Assembly: GCA_013399855.1 (NCBI GenBank)
Contig: VXAY01000767.1
Span: forward strand, 2,529,763-2,593,762
Reading direction: 5' to 3'
DNA: 64,000 nt
Origin: Oxyruncus cristatus
Taxonomy: Eukaryota > Chordata > Aves > Passeriformes > Cotingidae
The notes beneath the pieces are model-generated. The model had not been told where the DNA came from, made no database searches, and was given only the letters and a program-made list of their open reading frames with translations. Positions within the stretch are counted from its first letter, which is position 1; each line of letters begins with the position of its first letter. Shown here one piece after another: positions 24,230-37,675 of this stretch. A program made the translations under genes and the position numbers.

Positions 24230-26697
24230 AAGTGTGATTACTTTGGGGGTTTACTCACATTTTCTGCTATCACTGAATGTGCCAGGTTATTCTAAATCAC
24301 AAAGTTGCTGTAAATCTCAAGTGACTGTTTGCTATTTGCTTCACATTGAGAAAATGATGACACTGGGTACTGATCCAGGGATTGCAGAATTTGGCCTTTT
24401 GGGAGAGATGATAACAGAAAAGAGCAGAAACCTGGTCTTAGGAGCAGAGATGTCTGAAGCAGATGGGCTGTTTCAGACACAGCTGACACATAAGTGTGCC
24501 AGAAGAAAGGAGGTACTGCTAACCACGATCTTCTGATCAAATTGTGGTTGAATTTTTTACATCACTTTTTCACACTGACAGATCACATATTCCTGAGTTG
24601 CAGGTTTTCAAAGAGAAACAGAATAATATTTCTGATTTGCCACAGGAAAAACTCAATATTAAAGCAGCAGTCATACAAAATAATACGCTGCTTCCTTTTT
24701 CCCCATTGTCTTTATTTCTAGACAATATTTTTGAGAAAATTGCTTCAGAATGAGTTTTTTACATTATTGTGGTAGAACTATGCAGAATAAAACTGCTGAT
24801 CCTATCTTTGCCTGTAGGGCAAAGTGCACTGACAAATAAATCAGGAATATTGTTTAATATTACATTAAAAAGATATAAAGGTATTAATACTAATTTATGC
24901 CAGATTCATTGTAGTAAAAAAAATTAGCTAAAAAAGGCAACTTGTTTTAAAGAACTTGGTACTGCAACTAATCATAATTATTTATTTGTACAGTATATTT
25001 TTGTGAACTCTAATAATGCAGAATGACTATACTTAGCTTAGAAGAAGCTTGATGCTTAATTGCCACTGAATTTGATGGTGTTTCTTGGGATTTACATTAT
25101 TTGATGTTTTCTGAAAGAAACACCTACAAGATACTTCTATTTAGAGCAATTAGAATAAAATTTAAGCTTCAGGCAACCTCAGAGTTTAATGGAAATTTTC
25201 ACAATAACCAAAGCTTTTCAAGCCATGCAGTTTGAACAGGATATGACTGAGATGCATTTCCACAGGCTTCTTGGGAGCTCTGTTGAACTCATCAGTGCCA
25301 GGGACAGAGGAGATGCTTTGCGTCATGATAACCTGTGAGGAACCTTTCTCTCTCTCTCTTGCTCTCTCTCAGTCACTCACTAATTCTCTCAAAGAGAACA
25401 ATAAAATAATTACTGGGAATAAAAACTTGGAACAATTCCAGTCCTGAAAAATAAAAATGCACGTTTATATATAAATTATGATCATTACAATCAGCTAACA
25501 TTTATCTTCACCTTGAGAAGACATGATGAGGTAGTGTCTCTGTGGTGGCTGTCTCATATTCCTGGTCATGAAGGTAAATGGCTCAGAAGAACTAACTACT
25601 TTGGAAGAAAAATCCCTATTTTTACACAAAAAAGTAGTGATAGTAAAAAAGCAACTACTAACACAAACAAGAACTCTACAAAGTGGTTTTGTGATGAGAC
25701 TGAAAGTAAAACATTGGAGCCATAAAAATGGAGCTTTTTTCTCCAGAAAGTGAAGATGTATTCTTTTCCATATAGTACTCCAATACTTGTTATTTCCTGA
25801 AGTATGAGGCTTGAGACATAATTTTGCTTTGCTGAGATATTTCAAGAGAGTTATATTATTGCTGATAGGCTTTCAGAATAATAGTAATGTGGCTGTGTTG
25901 GTACTGCTGTCATACAAATATATCATATCATATCATGTTATTTTGTGGGTTCATTCTGAAATATTTGATATAAATAACACTGATGTTGCCTTCCTCCTAG
26001 AAATGAAGTGGTATATTTCTATTACTGACAGATTTCTCTGCTGAGAATAAACATCATCTCTTTGCATCGAGTTTAAAGAACAGGCTTCAATAAGAAAAAA
26101 ATCCAAATTGTTCATCTGACCGAGATTATTTATCAAAAATTTGTCTAGACACAAGTATGGGGCTTTCATAATAGCTTATATGCATCTGCAAAAGTTGAAG
26201 TGGAAAATTATATAGGAGCTGAATTATAGCTTCATTTTCCAAAAGGGTACATGCTATAATATTTTTCATACTGTCCACAAAATAAATATTTGGGTCAAAT
26301 ATTCAGTTCTCTTTGATTTGTATCTAAAGTAAACAAAATGTGTACCGAAGCAGTGGCTTCACTGCTAAGAAGTTATTTTTCAGTCTGGATCCAGGGAAGA
26401 TTATTCTGGGTTTAGATTACATTGGGATATGTAGTTACACGTTCACTAATTCGTTTCTGTTTGTGTATCCTCAGCCCCTTTCGTTTTCCACTCAATCTCT
26501 GAAAAGTGCGCTGGGCTTCTGCCCTGTTCACATGGTATGAATCCCAAAGTGGCTTTAATCTAGATTTTTACATCACTGTGATTTCTATGTACTTGGGATA
26601 ACTTAGGGAGCAAAATGAAAGCAGACCCCACAAACTGACTCATTTTACAAATGCTTTTGATGTTGAAAAACTAACCTTTTATTCATTTTTCATTTAG
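24230..26697. other. Intron leading to the NCKAP5 exon; no gene seen
   Basis: AT-rich. It contains a (CT)n tract at 25345-25370 and an ATATC repeat around 25920. Its last part carries the splice signals of the exon: a CTAAC branch-point-like pentamer at 26671-26675, a pyrimidine-rich run, then TTTAG at 26693-26697. Confidence 0.6.
25345..25370 (+). repeat. (CT)n microsatellite
   Basis: Two CTCTCT runs separated by TTG, seen directly. Confidence 0.85.
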
Positions 26698-26771
26698 GAA
26701 TATATGGACTCCAACAAATACATAGAGCATTTAGTGACTCAGCTGGAAGAACAACGCTGGAATTTATGGAG
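26698..26771 (+). CDS. NCKAP5: Internal coding exon of NCKAP5 (Nck-associated protein 5)
   Basis: A 74-nt exon whose peptide begins EYMDSNKYIEHL, continues as a TQLEEQ-type charged helix and ends LWR, with the last Arg codon split (AG|G). As I recall vertebrate NCKAP5, this matches a segment near the N terminus, just before the long coiled coil that begins 'EKLAVARLQ'. NCKAP5 is a large, poorly characterised protein first described as a binder of the Nck SH3 adaptor; its paralogue is NCKAP5L. The acceptor is strong: CTAAC at 26671-26675, a pyrimidine tract, then TTTAG. The donor appears to be GC (GAG|GCAAGT), leaving phase 2. A GT four bases on (26776) would instead give a 78-nt exon ending ...WRQ, but it fits the donor consensus poorly. 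No other NCKAP5 exon was found in the window, in keeping with that gene's very long introns. The gene name rests on memory of the family, not on a search. Confidence 0.85.
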
Positions 26772-29700
26772 GCAAGTACTTTGCACACACACATTTATTT
26801 ATGTTGCTATTTTGGAAAAAATACTGCATTCCATAATTTTCATTCTTGAGTTCAAATAAATGATTGGGTATTCAGCTTCTCCATTTTTTAATTCTTTGCA
26901 GACTAGCAAATATTATTTAATGAAATAAGTAGGGCATCACACACAAGTTGAATCTTGCCTTTGCTAATCAGGGCAGTTACACGCATGCACAGGTTTCTTC
27001 ATGTTAAAGTTTCTAAGCAGTGGATGCTAACTCTACTTCAGGTTCTTTTAACTGGACTGAATTTAATAAATTGTCTTATATTCTTGAATATAAGTGTTTT
27101 CACTGAATGACACATAAACTACAGCCAAAACGTCAGCACAGCAGCATGAGCAACTGAGAGTTTTGAAACTAAAATAAACACAGGTTTACAATTTTGCAGT
27201 GCTTTTGATAGTCCAGATTTTCCATCTCTACTCTGTTCACGTTGTTGCCTGTACACTCTGCTTCAAGCAAAGCAGAGTTCACTCAGGTTCAAGCAAACCC
27301 ACATGCTGCCTACAGCAAATTTCTTAACTTCACAAGCATTTCTGAAGATCTCAAACTCTGCAACCCTCTCTAAGTTGGTTGTAAGGCCTTGCAACTTCCG
27401 TGCACTCGTCTGTTCTTCTACTTGTCATCTACTCACGGATGGAGGTCCTCAGCTCTTGCAAAAGGGTCCTCCCTTCATTCCAGACATAGTTTCCTCTTTA
27501 CAACAGGAATTTTATTGATAAAAGCTAGCAAAGAAATTACCTAACCTTCAGGAGCCTCAGGAGTCTCACAGCCTTAATGAGTTAACTATATCTTGATAAT
27601 TTTCAAATTAATTCTTCCAGACTTTCTGTTTCTATAGAATTGTTATTGTCACAGCTGGTCTAAAAAGCTCTGAGCAGCGTCATTTTGCAGTGTTTGCCTG
27701 TACCTTGTATTTTGAAGTATTTAGCACCTATTTATTAACTACTCACTGTCTCATGTTTTTTCCTAGTTATGAGCTTAACTACTATCTAAGATAATATTTA
27801 ATACAGAGGAAATAGAATAATACCAGTGATGAAATGCTTTCAACATTCACAGCGGTTTTTTTCAAATGCAATATTTAACTTATTTTTTCCTAAAGAACAT
27901 ATGGGCAGTGGCAATCCTTTCAATAACATAGTCAAATATAAAGTGATCTTTGGGGAATAATTTGATCTTCATACACTGAAGCCTATTTCACCACAGTTCT
28001 GATCAAGGGAGAAATAATGTTTTGTTTGATTTTTCAGCTGAGTGCCTCTCGTGTACAAAAAAACTTAACTTTGCACATGTCAATACTAGTTGACATGCAC
28101 CTCACAAACCTCTTGACCTATGTGAAATAAAGTAGTATTACGGCATTTACAGCATACAGCATTATAATATGGACTAGGTCTCATTTATATGTAAAACTCA
28201 GAAAGTTTGTGCTTAATTCCTACTTTTTAAAAAAAGTAGCCAAAGTAATTGGCACAAAAAGAATCTAAGTTTTCATTTAAGATTACAGAATTCAGGAGAC
28301 TAGTTTTGTAAGAAGGAAGGTGATAACATTATATGCAGATGACACCACTGTGTTAAATATAAATGAATAATAAAAATTTAAAAAATTAAAATGACTTTGA
28401 AAAGTAGCAGGGGTAGTGACTTCATTTTATTATGAACAGACATTCAAATGTGTTCTGAAAATTCAGTGGTTTTGGAAAACTCAAAACAGTAATTTATTTT
28501 TAATATTAATTTATTTTCATTCTTCTTTTTGTGGGGTGTTGGCATAAAAAGTTAAGACCTGTAATGAGCACTACAAGAAAAACCCTTCTGGTTTTGCCGG
28601 TCTTCTTTGAACACTTTATTTCTCTCTTTTAAATCTCTAAGAAGTTTCATGGCAAGGATTATGCTAATAGCTGGCACTGCACAGGGGCAGTGCTCGGCTG
28701 TCTATAGCCAGACAGATGTCCTAATAAATCAGCGTAGCCCTCTTCTCAGACTTCATTATGCTCTTGATTTGTGACTGCCATGATTTTAACCCAGTGGGTC
28801 ACTGGGCGCTGAACCTGACATTGACCAATAACCCCCACTTTACTCCAGGCGAGCTCATAAAAACGACAGACACAAATTGTGACCATTTAGCTCCTTCAGC
28901 ATTACTTACAGCCGGGACAGATTTATAGGGGCCAGGCTAAGACAGAGGAGACTAAAGCCGATGTCATGGTGTGCATATCAATTTTACATTTCCTTTACAT
29001 TTCCACACGTACAATGGGACCCAAAAAGACATGTGGGGGCCAAAATTTCCTTTCGTTTTAGAGGATGACTGTTTATACACGGCATTAGCATCTGCTGTGG
29101 AACATTTATTGCTGTAATTGCTGTCCCAGGAGAACTGACTACGGTTAGGTCACGTTTTAGAGCTTTCTACAAAAACAGACGTCTAGCCCAGCTTCAGATG
29201 TTTCGTCCCTTAAAACCTTGACGACGAGTGAAGGTACCTCACTAGTTTGTGAAGATGCAGACTTCATTAACGTAGCTTTTCTTATACTGAACATTTCACA
29301 GTTGTTATTTTCACATGAAGAATGATGAAAATGATGGCATATTTTACTCGTCAGTGATTCCCCCTTTCTCATGTTTAAACAAAATACATTTATCCAACGT
29401 GCGACAAATTTGACCTGTCGGTGTAAATCACCAACATCTATCACTGGAAGTGATGCACAATAGTGGCTGTGTATCCCCATGTATCAGTTTAAAAAAAACA
29501 AAAAAAAAAAAAGATTGTTTTAGATTCCTCTGCCCTATCCCCCCTGGAAATAATTTTAAACAGGACAGAACTGGGTCAGGGGTGGGGGATCCCCTTGCAG
29601 TGTTGTTTCTTACACATCCATTTAATGCTTTAACTCAGCTAATGGGTATTAATATGTATAATTTTTATGGCAGAATCACAATGACAATCAGCATGAAAAG

Positions 29701-32700
29701 CAAAAATTTGTTCTTGTGATCTTTGCTAATTGACCTTGACAGTAGATACTTATTTTTAAGTCTTGATGCATAGATCAGCGGCAGCAATTACTGAGCCTCT
29801 TGAAAGAAGAAAGAAGTCATATTTCAGCATAGGATGCTTGCCTGAATATTCAAGGGTCAGACCCTGGTCTTAAGACCTTTTCAGAGAATTTTATTAGCAG
29901 TGCTAGTGGAACCAGGAACAACTCTTTAGTCTGCCTTGGTGAAAACATGAGGATATGCTACATTTCAGACATGACCATCATGTAATAAATGAATGACGGC
30001 TCAACAGCACTTTCTTTCCTTATTACAGTAATGTAAAACACAGAGGGGAGGGACCAGAAATGTACATGAGAACTGCATGGCATTTCTCCAGTGCTGTATT
30101 TTCAAAAGAGTTTTTCATTTGCTCTGCTTTCATCAGCAGTATTAGCATGCTTCTGTGCTCCTGCTTTTAATGCCTGTGTACTAAAGAGGTGCCAAGTATT
30201 AAACAGGTTGCTTTTGCTGTAATCATGAACTTCCATTGGGAGACCATAATTGCTAACAAGCAAAATAGCTCTGCAAGAATTAATGGTGAGCACAGATTAA
30301 AATAACAACTGTGATTAGCTTTAAACTGCTTGACTAGAAAAAGACTAATCTTAGGGGAATAAGTAGCATGGCAAACAAATGAAAAACCCTATGTACGATA
30401 TTACAGCAATGAAGGCTGAGATAAAAACAAATGCTACCCCAGCTAAATAAGGTCATGCTCTGCACAAGTATCTTTTTCTTGCCAGGGACTTAGTTACTTG
30501 GCCCAAGGGGAATTAAGGTCTAAGCAGCCAGGTCTTGGGGCCAAAGCCCCATTTTAACCCAGTCTTGAAGTTTCTCATGACAAAAAGTTGCCTCTGGCCT
30601 ATTATGCTAATGTGAGTAATAGACAGGATTTGGAATGAATCATCTTTCAAAATTGTTGTTGTAGTCTAAGATCAGTGGACAGAGGTTGGTGCGGTATGGT
30701 CAGGTGTGGTAAGAGCATGAGGCTTCCTTCTACTTTGCTTCTTGATCCACCTGTCTGGTCACACCATTTTGGTAGTGGACAAAGCCAGGAAAAAGGTGTT
30801 TTTGTGTTATTAGCCACTAAGACCTGTCTCTTATCTCTTTATCAGTGTTTTTTTTTGCTGGAGTGGTGTTTTGATTTGTTTTTTTTTCCCCCCTACACCT
30901 CTACAGCACTGCTGGATATATATGATAAATCTGTAAAATCCATGAAAACACTGACGTATGCCTTTAAGTTTCCTTAACGTTTGTAGCTGAGGCTGACTGA
31001 GGAAGACTAGAGTTGTTTGGCAATTAGGGGTCACTCAGTCACCCCAGGTACTCAGATGCTTCCAACTAACATTGCAACATCATATACATCTCTCTAAAGC
31101 TGAGGCTTCTGATTTGTGACTTTATGTGTGAAAAACCACACAAAAATGTAGAAAAAAATCATAAAAGGCTACCAAGTCCTGTAACAGAGCTCACAGTACT
31201 GCTTCAGATGAACATTTCTACCAAGGATTAGTGTTTAAATATGCGCATGAAGATCCCAATTAAAAATGTATCTGATTTTTGGCCAAATGTGCTTTTCTTT
31301 AGCTGAGTGTAAATGAGGATGGTTCAGTGAGCAGTGCAGATGTAGTTACAGGTCACAAAAAGCACTGCCATTGTACTATCCGTGAATGAGAACTGCTCAC
31401 TTTCCTTGGCTCCCCGGTACAATGCCCATCTTGCACCACAGTTGCTGAAGATACTCCTTCAGGACTAAACTGGGTAAGATTGAACAACAAATGTAGAGAA
31501 AAGCAAAGTTTTTACTGTTTGCCTTATAAATTGTGTTTTGAAGAGGATCACAGAAAAGTAAGAGAGGATAGTTTAAAGATTAGAAATGAAGCCAATGGAC
31601 TAAGTAAGTCCATTATAAATATTGAACATGAAACCAAGGGAAAAGGCTGGATAGCTGCGAGACCACTTGTTGCTGTTGCAGTAGAAGCAGTGCATATTTG
31701 AGTATAATTTATCTCAGTGTTCAAGTCAAGACTGATCACTGTCTTACAGACGAATGCAGATGCCTCAAAGAAGTTTACACCTGTTCAATTTTTTTATTAG
31801 CTCCACTAATTAGTCATATAAAATAATTGTCCTCATCTAAATAAAGTTGATAGTAATTTTATGTGCGGTTCGTTACCTGGTCAGTAAGTAAATCTGTTTC
31901 CACAGTGAGTCACTTTAACTCTGACAGGGCATATTTTTGTGGAGTATTTGCTAAGCTGACTTAAAATTAAGCTCAACTCAATGTGCTGTTGTATAAGAGA
32001 AATATGACCTGAAATGACTTTGGCATTATACATTCAGAGCAAGTATTAATTTTAAAGAACATGACTCTCAGCCTGTTTCCTTTAATTGGAAAAAACTCCC
32101 ATTAACACTGCCCATCAGTGCTGCATGAGTCAGGAGGGAAGAGTCAAGCCTCAGTTATTAGAGTCATTACATAAAGGACCAGGAGCCATCTGAACAGAAA
32201 ACAGTCTTGATACAAGCAAATAAGTCAGTATCTGTGCTAAACTACCCAGATTTTAAAACTGCAGGCAAAAGATGGAAAAGTGGTCCCTAAAAAGTAACTT
32301 CATATGGCTGTGTTTATAAAATTAAATAAATTAACCGATGTTAAATTTTTAAATCTTAATAACATTCTGTAATTAATTAGGGATTGGGGTAGTTTTGCAC
32401 AGATGCATGCTTTTCAAAATAGCGAGACTGCTGGAGCCATGAATTGATTTCTTTCTCTTAAATTATAAAATAGAAGGCCTTGAGCAAAATATATTCTTCA
32501 GATATATTTGGTAGAATAAGGATCACTAATGTTCCCTACCAAGTTGAAAGGAAAAAAAAAACTCCAGCAGGGAAGTATGTGGAAGGTCTATTCGGCACAT
32601 GGGTGTTTGTTAAAAGCAAATGCATGAACAGCCCAGAGTAAATGAAATCCTCATTTGTATGCTGGGAAATGAAATGTATAATCCCGGCATGGTTCCACGT

Positions 32701-34905
32701 TTGTTTCAGATTTTTTTATAAGAACAAACTCCTTTGTGTATGCAGATATACATATTACTGTAGTGGCTATTTAGGGTTGGGGGGGCGGGAAATATGCTTT
32801 GAGGTGATTTTATCTGCAGCTAAGTGTAGGTGGCAGGTTTTTTGTCTGCGTCTCCTGCAGTGCAGGGCAGCTCAGGTAGCAGCACAAGGCGCGCCACGGA
32901 TGCGCTGCACAACTGCTGCGTCCCTGCGTGGGGGAACACGGGCTGACCCCAAGGTCTGGCCACGTGGGGAAACCTCGGGGCACCTGCTCATCTGAAACAT
33001 CACACTCCCCAGTTCTCAGATATGAAACCAACTAACAGATTAACGTAACGGTCTGCAAGAAATGAATATGCAATTACTGGATGTTGGTGCTCTGAGATTA
33101 TCTAGTTCTTTTTTAAGAATTAAACTTTTCCAAATGTAAACTGTCTGTAGTTTCTCTTTATTATTTGGTGGTGTTTACTCTTCCACTAATGTCTTTGTAC
33201 AGCCATGCTTATCCAAATTTAACCATACTTGACTCCTCAGATAATCCCAATTATTTTATTGGTATTATTCACAGAGCAAAGAATAATTTGTTCGAGTAAC
33301 AGTGACATTTCCCTTAAGTCTTCTCTAAAACTCACCAACTGTATCTTTACACGGAGGCCTGGTTCCTTTTTGGCAGATGAAAATCTATGGATTTATATCA
33401 AGGCAACAACTGAGAATTTGGGCTCTTATAAAAACAGAATGTCAAAATGCATTATAGAAATGAGCAGTGCACAGACACAGGCTGTGAGATGTGGTTTTAG
33501 ATGGGGTGGTGGGTTTATGGAAGCAGAAATGGAGAATTTATGAATTCGTTATTTTTAAGGAATGGTACCTCACTGATCCGTTTCACTAATGAAGTCTACA
33601 AACAGGGCAGTCCTGATGGCAGATGTAGAAGGGGCCAGGGAGAAATTGTACATGAAGTCATGCGAGCTGGGTTAGCACCTTTCCCTGTAAATCGGTTTAA
33701 CTTGTGAAAGACAAGTTAAATAATCAAGTTCAGCATTTCTATTTCATTCTGTAATGGTCAACCTTTTTTTTTTTCCCCCTAAATTACATTAAAGCAAGAG
33801 TTTTAAGACCCCAAGTGAGAACAGGGCCTCATTCTTCCACACGTAGTGAGAAATGGTTTTCATCTCCTCAGCCCCAAGGATGAAACAAGAAATTAGGTAA
33901 TTCCCTTTTAATAGAGAAAAATAAGTAATGGAGTTTATATAAGAGATCTGTGCGTAAGCCAGAGTTTTGCTGTGTTCTCATGTCACAGCATGGGAATTGT
34001 GTGTTGTCAGCCTGTTCGTTCCAGTCTGAGGGTCGAAGCTCCCGCATCACTGCTTGAATCTTTAAAAGGTTCTATGGCTTAAAACACGATTGGTGGCAAT
34101 CTTATCCCATGTTTTGTGATGGATTAATGTTCTCTTGTGTATACAGTTCACAGCGTGATGAGGTGTAGAAGAGGAGACCTTTCTTTGGAAGTGTCCTCTG
34201 CAACTCCTGTCCTTGGCCCTTGTCACTCCACAGCATGAAGTAAATGATCAAGGGATGGGTAGTGGTAAGGGGAAAACGAGAGAAGGGCTGTGCCCTGTTC
34301 TCTTGAGGCAGTTTGTTTTAAAGTACATTGATGTTGCTGCGCTGATGCAACGGTTTTTAACATAGAGAAAACCATGGATGTAGATCCTGTGTCATCTGGC
34401 TGGGCCTGTTATAGGAAAAATATTGCTGGGGTTGAAAGCAGGACACCTGTGCTACCAAAATATTTGCTGTGACATCACCTCTTCCTGCTATTTAATGTTA
34501 AGTGTGCACTGATCCATCCATCCACTGTCATCTTCCTGCTTTCTGCTGTGACAGTCAGCACCTCTGTCCAGGCTTTCTGTGCTCTTGAGATCCAGGTGTA
34601 CTGGGGTATGTCTTTGCAGAGGTGGGGTTTAGATCTGTAGCTAGCCTCACCCAGGAGGTTCACCTCACCTCCTGCTGAGCTCCAACGCTGACTGTAATAG
34701 TTGGAAGGGACCCAGGAGAGGTACTTCAGAGCTTTCTGAAAGTTTCCCTTAATTCTCTAGGACTTGGCTGGCTCCCTGTTCACACATGGTGCAGGAGATT
34801 CAAGGTGTGCTTCCTATCAATTCTGCCTGCTATATGAAGCCACTTTTATGTTAAAAAAATAAATTTTCCATTGATTCATTTGTTAATGAAAGGACATAAT
34901 TATGT
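26772..34905. other. Start of the intron after the NCKAP5 exon; no gene seen
   Basis: Begins with the probable GC donor. No further exon was recognised. The part at about 28.64-29.17 kb is complex and repeat-free, with POU/homeodomain-like words (for example TTATGCTAAT, CCTAATAAATCA), so it is a candidate regulatory element by appearance only. A small CpG-containing patch lies at 32.88-32.99 kb. Open frames are short and unrecognisable. Confidence 0.55.
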
Positions 34906-34970
34906 TACAGAATCACAGAATGTTCTGAGTTGGAAGGGACCCACTAGGATCATCGAGTCCAACACTTATA
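34906..34970 (-). mobile_element. CR1 LINE 3'-terminal scrap (minus strand)
   Basis: On the plus strand it reads 'CAGAATCACAGAATG', 'TTCTGAGTTGGAAGGGACCC', 'AGGATCATCGAGTCCAACAC', which is the inverted 3' end of a bird CR1. It is quite well preserved and is followed by T-rich sequence. No coding part is present. Confidence 0.92.
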
Positions 34971-37675
34971 TAGCAATCCAGATTTTGTGATATCACCCTT
35001 TTGCTTTTTTTTTTTTCCTTTTTTTTTAATCAGGAGTAAGTTCCAACATATTCTGCTGTAGGGAAAATATTATGCATTTATAGCATAAACCTGTATAAAC
35101 ATTATTGTAATGGGTTCCACTAGGGACAAGGTTTCAAATATAAGGCAGCATTCATCACATATTAAAGACCTGAGAATAATTTTTTCCTACTTAAATCAGC
35201 ATAGCTCAGAATTTTCAGTCTCTTGATTATGTAGATATTCCCCTGAGACTAAAAAAAATTAGTGAAAGCTTGCAAAATACAGGCCTTTTAGTTTTATTAC
35301 CACCTGATTAGCTAAGCAGAATCTAGAAAGTATAAATTAAATAAGCAAAAAATAGAAAACCTAGATTGATCTCCAGCAAATGCTTAGCAGTAAGGAGATG
35401 CCAGGTTTTGCAGGATATTTAGCTTGCTTAAACTTTAAAGATGGCAGAGGGAGAAGCTTATCTGCTTCCATGTGCTGCCAGAATTGGCGTGTGCTTGTAC
35501 TGCCCAGTACCGAGGAGGTTTGACGCTACCTCACAAATTATTCCCAGTTCAGTTCCTGATAATGCCGGAATAAATCCATCACTGTTTTTTCATTCAGTAG
35601 ATTCCTGGTCTTCTACCAGGCAATTTGAGAGCCTCCCAAGGCTTTTTGAGAGAAACAAGTACATATGGTGCGGTTCCTGCAAGGCTTCCTGTATTTTTAT
35701 GATCTTCCACTCTTCCCAGTTGGGGAAGAGAGATCAAATGCTAAGGAAGTAACTATCTTCCTGCAGAGCCCTGGGAGAGATCAGTCCAGAAATGTGCATC
35801 AGAGGTTGTAAGCCCTCTCAGTCCTTCTTCTCCTCTTCTCTAATAACACTGTTATAAATGTTTGAAAAAATGGCCAAATGTTGTCCTTCTCCCCGTGACA
35901 GTAATGTCAGGATTTCTTTTCACTTCTGTGCTGCAATGTGGAAATGTGAAGTGGCAGCACTTGACCCTGTATTCAGCCAATTCAAAAGATACTCAGAATT
36001 CCCACGAAGGATCTAAATTGTAAACTTCCATCGAGATCCACAGAGAACTTTCATAAAATCTTTTTTAGACTGAACATACCCATTAGCACCAGAAGCTGAC
36101 GGCAACAGAGTCAGCACAGACTGCGCGTCCTCCTGTCTGTCCTGGGAAATTCCAACATGGTTACTGGGGACCGGTTTATTCTGGAACCTCTCCCCAAGTG
36201 ATGGGCTTTTTCCACCAGCACAAGGTGCTCCATGAGTGTCCCTGTCAGCTACTGTTGCACAGCTTTTTGTGCAGTAGCCTGGCCTGGCAGTTTTCCCGGA
36301 CGCACAGGCAATCGCCCCAATATTTGAATGGAAGTCCCAAAAAGGGCAGCGCTGCCTCAGGTCTCACTGAACAGCGCCCTGTGTCAGGCTGAAAGAGCAA
36401 CTGTTTCTATAAATGACGTCAGTTCACGCGATTTCCACCCTACTCATGTTTAACAGGGTTTTGGAACACCACTAGTGTTAAGTGCCAGCAACCTTTGGGT
36501 AGAATATCTGAAAATCTAATATTACATCACCCATACACAGCTTCAGCCCTATGTAAGCAAATAAATCACTATTAATAAAAGGACAAGGAGTGAGTAAAAT
36601 TTAATAACTGCATTGCTGGAGATTTCTATCCACCCAGGATTTTAAGTATGAAATTCCTCTGTGAAGCAGAGACTGTCTTAAAGGTTACATGGTTATTTTG
36701 ACATTATTGATTACTGTGCAAATCAGTGACTTCCAACCTGTCAAAATGCCTGTTCTTTCCCAGGTCTCTCCCATTTGAAAGAGCTGCAAAATGCAACAGT
36801 GAGCAGAGGTACATCACCTCCACATGCACGTCATGCCAGTTGAGAATCAGAAGTCAGCATAGGAAGTATCTGTCCCTTCAGCAGTAGTTTGGTGTCTCTG
36901 ACAAAATTAAAAAATTCTCCAAAATTATTGCATCTGTCCATGCCAGCTGTTAGGCAGTTTTATTTAAAAATATGGCTACCAGTAATGTATCAAGCTAATG
37001 CTATCATCTACTTCATTTTAGTGTTTTGAAGTAGGAGCACCGCATTTTTTATATCACTCCAAAGCAATGGTAAACCAAGTCATGAATTTTGTTTGAAGAC
37101 TGGTGTATAATCTTGTAAATGTCTATGCTACACAGAATTGTGCAAGCCTAGGGACAAGAAATAATTAATGATTTGGAACATGTACTTATTGCTGTGTATG
37201 AAACTGAGATACTATTAAAGAGACACAGAAGAACAGTATCTCAGCTGTCAGATATAGTACAGCTCAATACGCATAAAAACACTTTCAAGCTGTAATTATA
37301 GCTTTAAGTTGTAGATAAATACTGGTTCTTTTTAATTCTAAATCACTTCAAGTTACTGAGTAGGAGACCAATTCTGTCACTCTTGATTTCAGCGGATGTA
37401 AGCTCAGGCCCGAAAATAATTAAAGAACTGGCAAATTTTTTTCATTCCTTTAGTCCTGGTTAATCCAGCAGATTTGGTGAAACCATTCCATGATTTCACT
37501 AGGAATCCAGGAAAGGAGAATCATGGAAAAATAGATGTGGTCTTTAAATGAAAGCTTTCTATGTAATAATTTACAAAGTGATAGAAAGACTTTTGACTAG
37601 GCTTGGATAGTATTTTAAGTAGTATCACACCTAGGAAGGAACTGTAATTATGCCAGCGATTTTACTGCATCTTGA
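34971..37675. other. Intronic DNA; no gene seen
   Basis: Ordinary AT-rich sequence with T-rich tracts near 35.0 kb. The open frame of 103 codons at 35441-35752 has no recognisable features and no convincing splice context. Confidence 0.5.

Noticed and set aside
26776..26777. GT at 26776 as the NCKAP5 exon donor
   Set aside because: CAA|GTACTT fits the donor consensus poorly, and the resulting phase and extra Gln disagree with the family sequence as I recall it. GAG|GCAAGT four bases earlier fits much better. Kept as the alternative to test.
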